From contig NC_045127.1 in NCBI RefSeq assembly GCF_007655135.1, positions 16,649,699 through 16,713,698 on the forward strand: DNA of 64,000 nucleotides, given 5' to 3'. Origin of the DNA: Punica granatum (taxonomy: Eukaryota; Streptophyta; Magnoliopsida; Myrtales; Lythraceae). Shown in pieces: positions 43,254 to 56,810 of the stretch (positions are counted from its first letter, which is position 1; each line of letters begins with the position of its first letter). The position numbers were made by a program, and so were the translations under genes. Below the pieces are notes generated by a model, which made no database searches, was not told where the DNA came from, and was given only the letters and a program-made list of their open reading frames with translations.

Positions 43254-43385
43254 GTGAACGTACCCAAGACAAAGAGGACCTACTACAAGAGCAAGGAGTG
43301 CAGGAAACACACCTCCGGCCGGAGCTCTCCCCTCCCCCGAGCAGCACCTTGCCAAACGAAAGGGCTCACGCGGGAAGCCCCATGA
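43254..43385 (+). pseudogene. Truncated ribosomal protein eL42 exon, copy B
   Basis: Identical reading to copy A2: VNVPKTKRTYYKSKECRKHT, then unrelated residues and TGA at 43383-43385. The truncation predates the tandem duplication. Confidence 0.85.
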
Positions 43386-43588
43386 GCAACTATAGCATTC
43401 CCATTTTTTCCACTCAACGTAGGTTTTGAAAAACCTGATTGTTTTTCAGTCTTATACTTATGTTGATTGCTCTTTCTTAAATTTAGAATTTCTTTTTGTT
43501 CGATTTCTATGCTTGAGCAGGGAGTTACGAAGGCGATAAATGTGAAACAAGTTAACTTCTGCCACCATCTCTCGTCTCTCATCTCCAG

Positions 43589-46500
43589 TGTTGCGTGCGG
43601 CAGCAAGAAGAGACGATCACCTACTCACCATGCTAAGTAACTAAACCAGGGCTCTCTGCATCTCTCTCTTTCTTTTTCCTCAATTTTCGGATGGTATTGT
43701 ATTGCTGCTTCAGGAAGATCAATCAATTCCAGGATTCGAATCTTCTTCACGTTGGAACTTGATAGTAAACAAGTAGAGGAATGCAGTATCACTGCCCTTT
43801 TTTTTTTTTGGGAGTCGGTCTCTAATCGATCTAGTTCACAATAGCAGAAATCAGGGTTTAGGATAGGAAGGCAACGTAAAATTTTGCAACAAGCTTTTAG
43901 GAGGCTAGGATTGGTTTGTGTAATATTGGTGGTTAACTAGCTAGCTTCTGCTGGTATCTGTTTGTAGTGCTGCTGCATCTTCTGTCCTAGTTAGTATTTT
44001 TGCATTATCTTATTATCCCATACTATTGATCGGGGAGACTGGGAGGGATAACTGTGACAGAAGTTGAAATTGATTGAGGGAAGCATACTCTTTTTCGGTA
44101 GACAAAATCAGTGTTTGAGCTGCTTTGACCCGAGGGAATTGATTGCTTTTACTGACTCTCTGCACATTGCATTGCATTTACAACCACGGTTGGTTGGAAC
44201 AGCAGGACTTTAGGGTTTTGTCTGCTGTTGTAAACATGGTATGTGCTCAGTCACTAACATTACCTGTTTTACTCATGGTAATAAATCTCGCCCTGTACTA
44301 AATCTTTACTAGTTGAACAAATTCTAAGGAAAGTTTGTAATGATGTGTATCTGCTGATAGTATGTAGAGCGTCCCCTGATAATGATTATGCTCTTTTGGA
44401 ATACACTTGTACTTTCAATTGTATGCAGCTTTTCGCAGAATATAGAGAGTCCGCTATTCGTAATCTGCTCTTTTGCAAAATAATAAAGGCCCCCTTAAGC
44501 AGCATCAAACGTTCCATTTAGATTCACCTTCTCCCTCCGTGTTTCTCTGAGGAAAAGCTCGCCTTTAACTTGCTCCTGCAAAGCCATTTTCAGCAGTCAT
44601 TGAGTTTAGTTCACTGCGTAATTGGTGTTCTTAAGCATCATTTCCTTCTGGCTGATGGTGATGTTTGGTCAAAATCAGAACCTTTTGGTATTCTGGTTGA
44701 AAAGTATAAAATCTTTCAAAGGGGGTTCATCGTTACAGGTACTGTTACAAGGAAGCAACGCATCTTTTGAAGTTTCGTGATCATGCTTTGATAGTAATAG
44801 CAAGAATATGTGCTTGACACTGAAAGGATAATCATCATGCTGCTGATATTTGGTCAAAATGGAAACTTTTCAATAAACTCACTGAAATGCCATAGTCTTT
44901 TCAATGGTGTTCAATGTTTGGAGACTTGATACATGATTTGGATAGTTTCATTTAAATGGAATCAGAACCTTTCTTTCTAGGTCCATAATCATGTTATGAA
45001 GTCAACAATGAGTATTTGACGCTGAGAGGGTAACTGTCTCCTTCTTTTCTTTTTCTCCATGATAGGTAAACCAGAGTATCTGCCTTTGCTAGATGAGTTC
45101 TTTCAAGTGTGATTCGTTCTGTGTACATGAAACCGAATTTCTATGGATTAATTGAAAAACTTCAGTTTGACGGCTTACTTATCTGTGGAATTTCATAATA
45201 TACTTCTCCATTCACATTCTAATTATGGAATTGATTTGAAAGATAGAGATATTGATTCTATATATCTCTGCCCCGAGAAACATTCGTAAACCATATTGTG
45301 TGTGTAAAATGCCGGATTCTTTTGGATTCTCCCCTTTAAACAAAAAAAGAAGGAAAAAGAAGAGACTGAATGTTGGTTCTTATGCAAAAGAATTTAAAGT
45401 CAGAAGCATGAGCTTCAGTTAATTGAATAACTCGCTATTTTCTTCATTAGTTACGATTTACATGACAGTTGGCAACCCAGTTCCTGGCTGTTAGTAGAGG
45501 TCGGGGAAAAAAAGTGGTTTTTAACTTTTTCCATTTCGGTGGTATTATTTGTTTTGTTCATCAATATCACTGCCATATCGAGGTATGATTTTTCTTTCTG
45601 CATTTGCTCATTCATCATTGTATATAATACATGTATATTCATATTTTAGAGCAGGTCATTACGCAATGCCAGTTGAGAATTGGCAGGAACCCAGTGAAAT
45701 GCGAGTCTTAGTTTATTATTCTCGATCACATGCTGTCAACTTCTCTCCGCAGCTAATTGAACTTTACTTAATGCCAGTTATTGCTCTATGGCCGACTCAT
45801 GTAGTAGCATACTCTGGCTAAATGGATTGGACATGTGAGGCATGAAACCTAGATCACGTTGTGATATTGAAGTAGTTTATATGTAGATCCTGTGAGGATG
45901 GATGGATGGTTTAAAAACCTAGGAGATGAAGAGTCACGGTTAGGTGACCTCCCCCTATACTAAAAGGCATTATGCCTGATTGATCAGATGTTAGTCAGGT
46001 CCCATTATAAATAGTGTGGTTCTGTCCTAGAATTTGCATGTTTAAGGATTAACTACCTCTGATTGAAACTCCATGGATTTTATGCATCCTTGATTTATTG
46101 CCATTTTCTCAAGCTAGATATTCGCGGACACTCATTTGTTATCTGTCATTCCTCAATTACCTCTAGAATTCACATTAGTTGCTTCTATGGATATGGGCAG
46201 AATGCTAATTCGGTTTGGAAGCCAGCAAACTGATGTCTGCTTGTATTTGTTTCTGCTTTTGATATTGATTGCTGCTATATTGAGCTTAAGCATATCTGTG
46301 GAGCGGCATTACAGTATCTTTGAAGGGGCGGATATATATTACGCCTTTCAATTCCTTCTATGTATTCCTGGCAAATACTGGTCGTTATAGCGCACAGACT
46401 GTGGTGAAAATATAGGATGTTCTTGCACTTCATAATTTTCTCATACAACTCGTCAAGCTCCTGTTAAGTTTATTGTTCTCAATCACATGCTGTGACTTCT

Positions 46501-47154
46501 CTCCTCCTCAGCTGATTGAACTTTACTTGGTGACAGTTATTACTGTATGCCCAACTGCAAGACATGTAGTAGCATCAAAACTTAGATGATATTGTGATGT
46601 CGAAGTAGTTTATATATAGATCCTATGAGGATGGATGGATAGTTTGAAAACCTACGAGATGAAGAATCACAATCAGGTGACCTATACGAGAAGGTAAGTA
46701 TCTGATGGATCGGATGTTGGTCAGGTTCCATCATAATAGTACAGTTATTATCCTTGAATTTGCATGTTTACTTGATTGACAGAAAATTTAAGGATTAACC
46801 ACCTCTGATTGAAACTCCATGGATTTTATGCTTCCCTGATATATTCGATATTCTCGGACACTCGTTTGGTATCTTTCATTCCAAATTACCTCTGACTTCC
46901 CTCTTGCTAGTTGCTTGTATGGATATGTGCAGAATGCTAATTCGGTGTGGAAGCCAGCAAACTGACGTCTGCTTGCATTTGTTTCTGCTATTGATAGTTA
47001 TTGCTGCTATGTTCTGCTTAAGCATATTCGTGAATTGGCATCCACTTTACATTATCATTAGATATCTGTTGTGCCATGCCCATCAATTCCTCTTATATAT
47101 TCTGGCGATACTGGTCGTTGTAGCACTGCTTGTGGTGAAAATATAGGATGTCCT
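43589..47154 (+). repeat. Distal half of unit copy B (second eL42 5' duplicate, then 700-bp tandem repeat)
   Basis: 43589-44223 is the diverged eL42 5' duplicate with ATG followed by CTAAGT. 44224-45703 is featureless. 45704-46404 and 46459-47154 are the internal tandem units. Differences from copy A2 are mainly single bases and one ~24-bp deletion near 45385. Confidence 0.75.
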
Positions 47155-47229
47155 TGCATTTAAAAAAAAAAATTGTCGTATAACAGCCAAGGTTTTATTC
47201 AGGGCAGTACCTTAACTAAGAATTTGCAG

Positions 47230-47308
47230 ACATAGGCTAGGACAACAACCAGCAAATGCTCGGGCAGAGCCTGAAAGGACAGTAGGCGCAGGGCTTCACT
47301 GGCTTTAA
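47230..47308 (+). pseudogene. Possible terminal exon of an unidentified gene, copy B
   Basis: Counterpart of 28316-28418 with 15 bp removed after the acceptor (in frame), a Leu to Pro change, and a one-base insertion giving TAA at 47306-47308. The different decay in the two copies argues against strong constraint. Confidence 0.35.
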
Positions 47309-47573
47309 TGGATGAGAGCAGTCGCTTCGTGACTTGGCGTCATCTGTTTGTGTATTATACTCAATGCTTTAGACTTTCTGAGAACGGCTGAGATGTATAC
47401 TCGAACAAAGAATATTATTGTGATTAAAGATGAAAATGATTACCTAATATTCTTTTGCATTTTTTCTTCTCCTTTTATTCTTTTCCTTCTTTCTCCTTAT
47501 AATTTTATCCATATGTACTGCAAGTGCAAACCATAATAAAGATGTGGTAAAACCTCAATCATCTTTGCGTAAT

Positions 47574-49193
47574 ATAATTAAAATTATATTTTAAACCGCA
47601 CATGGCATGAATGCTGGTAGGTAGCACAATGGAGTATTATTACAAAAGTAATTTTAAAAATACCCCAAATTAACTATATCGATGTAGGTTCTAGATACTC
47701 ATCGAGTTCAAGTTCGCTCCGATTACATCTGTTCCCAAGGATAACGAGCATCTTCCCTTAGTGGTCTCCTATCATTATAACTTTTTCCGAGTTAATCATT
47801 ATGACTTTTCGAGAATGAGAGAGCGAGAGCGGCAATGTGCTCTTCCCTTCAATGAGATCATGAGGGGTATCATTTTATAACTTTAGGCTAGTCTCTTGTG
47901 AAGTGTAGGCTCATTGTGTCACAAAATGGTTTCAATATAGTTTTGAACTTTGCCTAGGTTGGTCACTGACCATCTGGAAAAGAAATAATAGAAATTCGAA
48001 TATTGCTATTCATTTTAAGACAGATATAGCGATTCGAATGTGACCAAAAAAAAAAATCTGCACTGACTTGGACATACAAAGCAATAATAGAATCTCCTCC
48101 CAAGGCCGAGAGCGATCCCGCGCGCGTGAACTGCGTGCGTGGGGGCTAGCAGTATAGAAAAATTGAAGGAAAGATTCCATAAAGAGCAAATATTATGCGA
48201 CGTTGAGAGATACATGCTTGAAGCGTAGACGTATTTATGCTAAATGGAGTGGAAATCTATCCCCAAAAGAAATATTACTGGTTTTAAATAAGTGGTGGTT
48301 GTTTTTACATTGGTCGTCCAAGAAAAAGGAATGGAAGCACAACATTCCAGAGTCATAAGTAAAAGAGCGAAGCCTCGAAATGATCTAATTGTTATTTGCA
48401 TTTTGAAGCCCTCGGGTTTTATCTTCTTTCCGGTGGCTCCGATTGTTGGAGTTGTTCGATAATGAGGCTCAAGATTTGAACTTGTAACTTGGAACGCTGT
48501 GGGAACATGGAAAAAGGAATGTTGATGAGAAAAAGGGTTTCTGAGTAAAACCATAAACATCGTTGAGATCTACCTCATAATGGAGTTCCGATTTGAAGTA
48601 AAATGTTGTTAACATGGAAAATTTGAACATTTAGAAGACAAATAATTCACATCTAAGGTAGTCCCAACAGTCCCATGAACAAATGCAGGACATAGACCAA
48701 TAGTCATGGCACTTAGAGAGAAAGATCTTGTAAATATGCATGGCACGCAGTACCTTTCTTGCTGAATGGAGTCGAGATCTATTCCTTAGAGGAAGTGAAC
48801 CCCTAAAGCTAGACTTGCGAAAGTAAATGAAGTTGATTAACCAGAGGTGTAGTCATAGAAATGTCAAATTTTAACATGGATCAGGGTAAAGTGATAAGTC
48901 TCTTCTCCTTATGTCAATGCTCAAAGCTTTCAGTAAATATGTACTGAACACAACAGCTAGAAAAAGAAAGAAAGAAAGAAAGAAAAAGCTGAAATCAGGA
49001 ATTATTGACATGGAAAGGGGGTACAAATAAGTTTGCGAACAATTGAATTACCAAAATTTTATTAGCGTAAAAAATTTGAATAATTTATGACATATACAGT
49101 CAGAATGTGACCGAAAAAGACGCAGCGCAAAACGGTAGACAAAGCAATGTGCTACATGAAAGATGCGGTGAGAGCTGCCTCATAATGGCAGAG
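47574..49193. other. Unique sequence between unit copy B and the copia element
   Basis: Similarity to copy A stops at 28676/47573. Only short frames without motifs are present. A CGCGCGTGAACTGCGTGCGT phrase near 48120 is locally G/C rich. A GAAA-rich microsatellite lies near 48961-48986. No gene recognised. Confidence 0.6.
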
Positions 49194-49198
49194 TAAAT

Positions 49199-51092
49199 TG
49201 TTAGAAAACCGAGCACATGCGCAGCGGAAAAGTTAAATAACGTAAAAATCAAATTTTTATCGCGTGCTCGTTTAGTCAAAACTTCAAGATCATATCTTGA
49301 TATAAGAATCGCCTTCTAAACAAATAGATAACATCACATATCGAATCTACAAGTAAAATTTAGACTTTTATACTAACTTTGTCGATTCGAGTCGATTAAA
49401 TTAACCGTCCAAGTGTCTGGTCTCTAGCTCGTCCACACGAGCGCGTCTCCACCGAGATTGAGCTCCTCTCGACCCGTACACTTCGATCTAGGTCATCGGT
49501 CTCGAACGGAATCATCACGGAATAAAAGGATCTCTTCAAGGACGTCAAGGACAATACCGAAACACTGAATTGGAGCCGAGGAAGACTTCAAATTGCCTCG
49601 GAAATAATGTGGCTGAGCTGCTGTAATTTTTCAGCTGAAGCCTCCTCTCTTTCTCTCTAATATATCGGGTCTTATTGATAGATCGCGCTCTAGGGTTATT
49701 TGTAAGAATATATCTATATATATCTTTACCCGAGGGACTAAAATGTAATTATTAATTAATCCACATTAATTAATAAATCACAAATGAGTCCTCACACTTA
49801 AGTCATCCAATGACTTGCCCTTGTTGTAAGAAAGAAAGATCAAATAAGTCCTTGACAGGAGTTTCAATCAATAGACGATCTATTTATAGAAACTCTCCAA
49901 ATAAGGAAATTATCGTATTTCCTTAATTATATTTATCCTTGATATTGAACTTGGCTTCAGGATGTGCTAGCACCCTTACAACCACATTGCAAGCCCCGTT
50001 CGATAATTAGTTTCTAATTAACTTTCTTAATTAGAATTAATTCTTTTCTCAGTTTAGACACGCTCAATGTGTGTGACTAACTAGGTTCATCATCAAATGG
50101 CAATGGGATTATAGTATCAACTCATTTGACACTACCAGAAACTTTTTATGTAACCAAAAGCATAATTCCCAAAATGCCATTGGTTCCCAAAGTTCACGAG
50201 TGACACCTAACAGCATATCGTGATAATCCAAATGATGACAAATGTATAATTGAAACATTCTGATGAACTTATGATCGTATATACCATGCATTGAGTCCCT
50301 TCACTACAAGATCCCGATCTAGCCAGAGCTACGGTAAATGCCAAACTCTATAGCCGATTACATGGACTCTCTAATTTCATTCTTAGATCTGTAGTACTTG
50401 AACAGAAACTCTTTTCTATTCGAGTCTATCTACCCCGACCGAGGATTTCTCGATCCAGAACAAAACTCATATCCATAGGACATTTTCCCTGTTTACTCAG
50501 GTTAGCGAATCCTATCTTGATCGGACACCTAACTCCAAGTATAATTAACTAGGACCACTATCTGCTGAGTAATCATGCTAAGCACAAATATATTAGTAAT
50601 AGCAAATCCTAATCACCTATACCTGAGATAGCGTTCTATCTCAGGTCTAAGGACTATATGCACTAATACGATCCATATAACATTCATTGACATTAGTAAA
50701 TTACCGTATGAATATTATCTGCACGTCACGTTCAACTACTTATCATATAAGTATCCACATATCTATCATGATAACAGTTATCAAATAGCATGAAACTTAC
50801 TACTCCATCTTCATTAATATCTGTATACTAATCATGGAAACCGACAGAGGTGACGATCTATCTGGAGAAATAATGTCCAGTTAAGTCTCCTACAATCGTG
50901 AACAGTTTAAAAATATTCTTACCAAATTACTTCGTCACTCATATTCTTAAATCTTAAGAATGAAGCATTCAAAATATCTTAAGGACTTTATTCTAATAAA
51001 CATAGACAATATACGAATAATAGATTAAACTTTATTGCCATAAAAGGAATTATCCAAATACATAAATCAAGCTCTATGGCATATCACTAACA
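49199..51092 (-). repeat. 3' LTR of the copia element
   Basis: 1,894 bp from TGTTAGAAAACCGAGCACA to CATATCACTAACA. Compared with the other LTR it carries many substitutions (for example CTCTATGGC versus CTCTAGGGC at the outer end). Confidence 0.95.
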
Positions 51093-51104
51093 ATCTCCCA
51101 CTTG
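51093..51104 (-). other. Polypurine tract of the copia element
   Basis: The minus strand reads CAAGTGGGAGAT immediately before the LTR TGTTAGTG, the usual plant copia plus-strand primer. Confidence 0.8.
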
Positions 51105-51291
51105 CAATAGAGCCACTCAGTACAGTATCTAAGACCCATATTCTCAAGATGTTTCTCTAGTTGTTGCTGCGTCATGGCCTTCGTGAGTGGATCACGACAT
51201 TATCTGCTGAAGCTACTTTCTGCACAGCTACATCGCCTCTCTCGATAATCTCCATGATAATATGATATCTCCTCTCAATGTGTTTGGACTT

Positions 51292-54200
51292 CTAATGTGA
51301 CCTCGGTTCCTTTGCTTGTGCAATCGCTCCAGTATTATCACAGTACAACTCTACCGGTGAAGATATGGAGGGAACAATACCGAGTTCAGTCACAAACTTC
51401 CGAATCCAAACTGCCTCCTTTGCTGCATCAGATGCAGCAATATACTCAACCTCTGTAGTAGAATCTGCAGTCGTCTCTTGCTTAGAACTCTTCCAGCTAA
51501 ATGCACCTCTATAACAGGTGAATATGTAACCGGAGATAGACTTTCTATCATCTACATCTGACTGAAAATCAGAATCTGTAAACTCGTCTAGTCTCAACTC
51601 ACATTCTCCATATACCAGAACCATATCCTTAGTTTTTCTCAAGTACTTAAGGACATTCTTGACAGTAGTCCAATGATCAGGTCCTGGGTTGGATTGATAC
51701 CTGTTAGTCACACTAACAGCATACGCGATATCCAGCCTTGTACACAGCATAGTGTACATCATGCTACCTATAGCCGAAGCATAAGGCATATGTGCCATCT
51801 TTTCTCTCTCCTCCGGAGTCTTGGGAGACATCGCTTTAGAGAGATGGATACCGCGTGTCACAGGGAGCAATCCTCTTCTAGAATCTTGCATATTGAACCT
51901 CTTCAACACCTTATCTAAATACAGGGCTTGGGATAAACCTATTAATTTTTTCGGTCTATCTCAATATATCCGAATACCTAGAATGTAGGTTGTTTCTCCC
52001 AAATCCTTCATGGAGAAAGTATTAGACAACCAGACCTTTACCGACGTGAGCATACCAACATCATTACCCATCAGCAGAATGTCATCCACGTATAATATAA
52101 GAAAGGCGATCACGCTCCCACTAGCCTTCTTATGCACACATGGTTCATCTTCGTTCTTGATGAAGCCAAAGGACTTTACGGCCTCATCAAAACGTCGATT
52201 CCAGCTCGTCGAAGCCTATTTAAGACCATAAATAGATCTCTTAAGCTTGCACACCTTGGACTTATCCTTGGATTCAAAACCCTTGGGTTGGTCCATGAAT
52301 ATGTCTTCCTCAATGTATCCGTTGAGGAAGGCGGTCTTAACATCCATTTGCCAAACCTTATAATCATAGTGCGTAGCAATTGCTAGCTTTATTCTGATAG
52401 ACTTCAGCATGGCTATAAGCGAAAAAGTCTCTTCATAGTCGACTCCCTGCTTCTGGCGATAACCCTTCGCCATTAGCCTAGTTTTATAGGTCTCTACCTT
52501 TCCATCAACACCATTCTTCCTCTTGAAAATCTATTTGTTCCCTATAGGTACTATACCTTCAGGAGGGTCAACAAGATCCCAGACTTGGTTCTTGCTCATA
52601 GAGTCCATTTCGGACTTCATGGCCTCTAGCCATTTTGAAGAATCTATATCTGATATCGCTTCCTCATAAGTGGTAGGATCATCCCTATGATCATTATCTC
52701 CATGAACGAACAACTCTTGTACGTTTTCATGGAGATTAAGGTATCTCGCGGGAGTATGAGTTACCCTACCAGACCTTCGAGGTTCTGTGACATTCTAAAT
52801 TTGAATAGGTGTCTCAACTGGTTTATCAGTGTCTATCGAAATGGGCGCCTGATCGGTCTGTGGCACCGATGACTCCTCATCAAGTACTATTTGTCTTCCC
52901 ATGCCACCTTCATGGACAAACTGTTTCTCCAAAAAGATCGCATCTCTACTAATAACAACCCTTTGCTCAGTAGGGAAATAAAAATAGTATCCAAGGCTGT
53001 CACTTGGATAACCAATAAATCTGCCTTTCTCGGACCGAGTTTCCAACTTATCGGTCTTCCGCTTCTTAATGAATGCAGGACAACCTCAAATCTTAGCGTG
53101 CTTAAGACTAGGTGTCCTACCATTCCATATCTCATATGGAGTGGTAGAGATCGATTTACTTGGAATCCTGTTAAGCAAGTAACACGCGGTTTGCAGCGCA
53201 TATCCCCACATCAAAATGGGGAGATCTGTATAGCTCATCATCGACTGAACCATGTCCAACAGGGTACGGTTCCTCCTTTCAGAAACTCCTTTCAACTGTG
53301 GTGTTCCTGGTGGAGTAAATTGAGAAACAATACCGTGTTCTTTCAGGAAATCACCAAACTCAGTACTCATGTACTCTCCTCCTCGATTTGATCGAAAAGT
53401 CTAGATACTCTTCCCTTTCTATTTTTCTACTTCAGCTTTGAATTCCTTGAACTTTTCAAAGGATTCGTGTTTATACTTCATAAGATAAACATACCCTAAA
53501 CGAGAATAATCATCGGTAAAGGTGATGAAGTAGGAATATCCACCCCTAGCCACTTCACTAAATGGACCACACACATCACTATGTATGAGTTCTAAAACTT
53601 CCTTAGCCCTCTCCATTTGTCCCACAAATGGAGTCCTAGTCATCTTGCCTTGAAGACAAGACTCGCAAGTTGAATTGGATTCAGAACCCAATAGAACTAT
53701 AAGTCTCATCTTTTCCAACTTACTTATCCTATCATCTGCAACATGCCCTAGTCTAAGGTGCCAAAGTTGCTTTAAACTTGGAATAAATTCGGATACGGTG
53801 TTAATCTCAATCGTGTTCGGAATCGTTTCATTTCTAGCTCTAAGATAATAAAGGCCATCGTGTAAATAATCAACGCCAATAACTTTATTACCATAATAAA
53901 TGTTGCAAGCATCATGTCTGAAATCAAATAAGTATCCACTTCTAGTCAAACTAGAAATAGAAATAATGTTCCGATAGGCGTTTGGTAAAACTAAAACACG
54001 ATCTAGAAATAAAACCTGTCCATCCATATGTAATGAAATTGACCCCACAGCTTTGGCCGCAACACTTGCTCCATTGCCGATTTTTAGGCGAACCTCATTC
54101 CTTCCGAGGACCCTACTGCTTGCTAGCCCCTACATAGAGGTACAAACATGTGAGCTTGCACCAGTATCAAGAACCCAAGTTGTAAATGAGCTATATGAAT

Positions 54201-55155
54201 CATTGGAACTAATATAACAAGAGATAGAAATACCTTCTAAAGGTTTCTTTCCCTTATTTGCCTTCAACGAGGCGAGGTACCACTGACAGTTCCTCTTCCA
54301 ATGTCCATCCTTGCCGCAGTGGAAACAAGTTCCCTTATCTACAGCAACCTTTGCCTTGCCCTTATTCTTGGACACCCCTGCTAATTGTTGAGGAACATAG
54401 CCTTTCTTGGACTTCTTATTCTTCTTCCCAGTCTTACTGGAAGAAGTACCAACCACAAGAACGACTTTCTTATCCTTCCTTTTGTTGTTCATAGCATTTT
54501 GTGCAGTGACCAACATGTTCAGCAGCTCGGACAACAAACATGATAACTTGTTCATGTGAAAGTTCACAATGAACCCTAAGAAAGAATATGGGAGAGACTG
54601 AAGAACTAAATCCACGTGGAATTCTTTGTCCATCTAGAACTCAAGCTTCTCAAGCTGTTGAATCAGCCTGATCATCTTCTGCACATGAGCTATGACTTCA
54701 GTTCCCTCCTGCATTCTCGCACGGAATAATTCCTTCAATATCTCATATCGTGCGGTCCTGCTATTCTCCCCATATAGCTCCCTGAGATTCTTCAAGATCT
54801 CACGAGAACTCTTCATGCTCTCATGTTGCTTCTGCAACTCATTGCTCATGGAAGCAAGCATATAGCAGCGGACCTTCGTGTCATCAACAAACCACTGACC
54901 ATATGCGTCCTGCTGATCACTCGTAGCATCCCCGCCAGGAAGTTCAATCTCCTGAGTCTCTAGGATGTATCCCAGAGCCTCCATGTTCAGGACAATGTTC
55001 AGGTTACGGAGCCAGTCCGAAAAATTAGGCCCAGTGAGCCTATTATTATTCAGTATGCACGAGAGTGGATTCATAGATTTCATACTTATCATTACTGCAG
55101 AAAATAACAAGATTAAATTAATGAATTTATGTATATATATAACCATAATGATCAT
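51292..55155 (-). pseudogene. Copia gag-pol polyprotein, single frame with ten stops
   Basis: Domains in order: gag (NNNRLTGPNFSDWLRNLNIV at the start, 55155-54400), CCHC knuckle CFHCGKDGHWKRNC (about 54327-54286), protease WVLDTGASSHVC (about 54160), GAG-pre-integrase and integrase (WHLRLGH, CESCLQGK, HSDVCGP, TDDYSR, ERRNRTLLD; 53.9-53.1 kb), RT (WQMDVKTAFLNGYI; YVDD at about 52093-52082) and RNase H (STTEVEYIA, YCDNTGAIA). Stops are at 54634, 54130, 53419, 53401, 53086, 52795, 52531, 52216, 51961 and 51292 (lowest base given). All lie in the same frame, so there is no net indel over 3.9 kb. The frame probably ran on past 51292 to about 51180. Confidence 0.95.
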
Positions 55156-56796
55156 GGACTTTCAATCAAAATGGTCTCCCACTATCTTTTCGAATCCTAC
55201 ACTTCCAAAATAGGAAACGGGAATCCTAATCGGGAAAGATTCCTAGCGGGTGATTGAATTCTCATAGAATACTAATTTCCTCAGGTACCTGCCATTATTG
55301 AAAACAAGTATTCTCTAAGTGAACAACTCTTTATTCAGTACATCTCTATATACGGCTCAATTAATTCGGCTCCTAGTACTCTGGACCTCAGGTGCCTGCC
55401 GTTATTGGTCCATCATGCATAGTTAAGTCTGACCCACCAAACCCTAGATATCAGCTACCTTAGGTGCCTACCGTTATTGGCAACCAACAATCTAAAACAT
55501 CACTTGTTTTAACATTCATGCAAAAAGATCTCTTAGTTTGTCTCATGCCCCCGTGTGTCCACGACCGACAACAAAACAAATTAAAACTCTCTGGAGAATG
55601 CTTTGGTGGAGAGCCATGACAAAGGTTCGCAACCTCATGCCATTCTCGATTTAATATTTTAATTTGGAAGATTTTCTTTTAGGTGACCTAATTACTATTC
55701 GGTTTCACTTTGCACATTATCTGTATTCACACATCACATGCATAAATTTATACTCGGAATCGATAAAAGCACGATCATGGATTTACTATTAGCCTAATCC
55801 TAGAGCCACGAGAATTAAGCAAAATTTTCCTAAAATCCATAATCACACACCATGCTCGAAATTTATAATAGGAAACTAATAGCATAATTTCGTGCCAATT
55901 TTGTAACTCTTTACAAAATATCAAAATATCTCATATTAGGAAATTTCCAATTTTGAAAATATACAATATATCATATATCTAGTGTATCTTCAAAATTCCT
56001 TTTTGATATCAAATATTAAATTTCTAATCTCATTAGAATAGGATATCAAATATTCAATTTCCATAAAATCAAATTTTACGAAAACAATTTTGGTAATTAG
56101 TTGTTTCGGAAATCTTATTTCCAAAATATCGAAATTGCTCGTTAAGTGACCGCCACCGGCTCGGGGCAGCCAAGATATCTCAGCCACTTCTGGCTTGAAA
56201 ATTGCAGCCACCTGACAACCACGCTCTGTCCAAGAACAACCAAAAGCAACCAATTTGCTCTAGTCACCCAAGACAGTAAACACTAGCCACGAGTACATCC
56301 ACAGCCGCTGAACAATTCAGCAACTTGCCTCGAGAAGCAACTAGCAACATGCCAGGTGTTATCTCCAGCAATCGAGCTTCCAGGAGTGGCCCGAAAACTT
56401 TCAGCTCCTGCCCGAAGCAATCAGGAATCCCCCAGCAGCCACTTAGAACACACAGCAGCCAACGAGCATGTGACAATCACCCAAAATAGTAGCTAATCCT
56501 TGGGGGCAAGCCAGCAAGTTTTTTTTTTTTTTAAATTACTGAACAACTGCATGGAAGTTGCTGCTGGCCATGATCTAGAAGCCCCCGAGCATGCAACGAT
56601 TGCCCGAAAAATAGTCAACACTAAAGATCTACTCAACCCTGCCCTAAAATTAGTCAATCCAATTGTAATGTCTAGGGCTAGTCACGAAAAACAAATCCTC
56701 GTGACGGATTCGATATCGATTTATCAAACAAATCAATAAATCACAATCAACCACCAAAATTAGGCACAAATCATGTATCCAATCGATTAGAAGGGT
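55156..56796 (-). other. Leader of the copia element
   Basis: Unusually long (~1.6 kb) non-coding region between primer site and gag. It contains three spaced copies of a ~22-bp motif, plus sense CTCAGGTGCCTGCCGTTATT, at 55280-55300, 55387-55408 and about 55458-55480. It also has a stretch rich in AGCAAC/GCAACC (56200-56480). No intact ORF. Confidence 0.6.
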
Positions 56797-56809
56797 GGCT
56801 CCGATACCA
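56797..56809 (-). other. Primer binding site of the copia element
   Basis: The minus strand reads TGGTATCGGAGCC, one mismatch to the initiator tRNA-Met site, one base inside the 5' LTR. Confidence 0.9.
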
Positions 56810-56810
56810 C

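Noticed and set aside
51292..55155. Possible programmed amber suppression in the copia frame because most stops are TAG
   Set aside because: Ten stops within conserved domains, at family Gln, Trp and Arg positions, fit mutational decay better than recoding.
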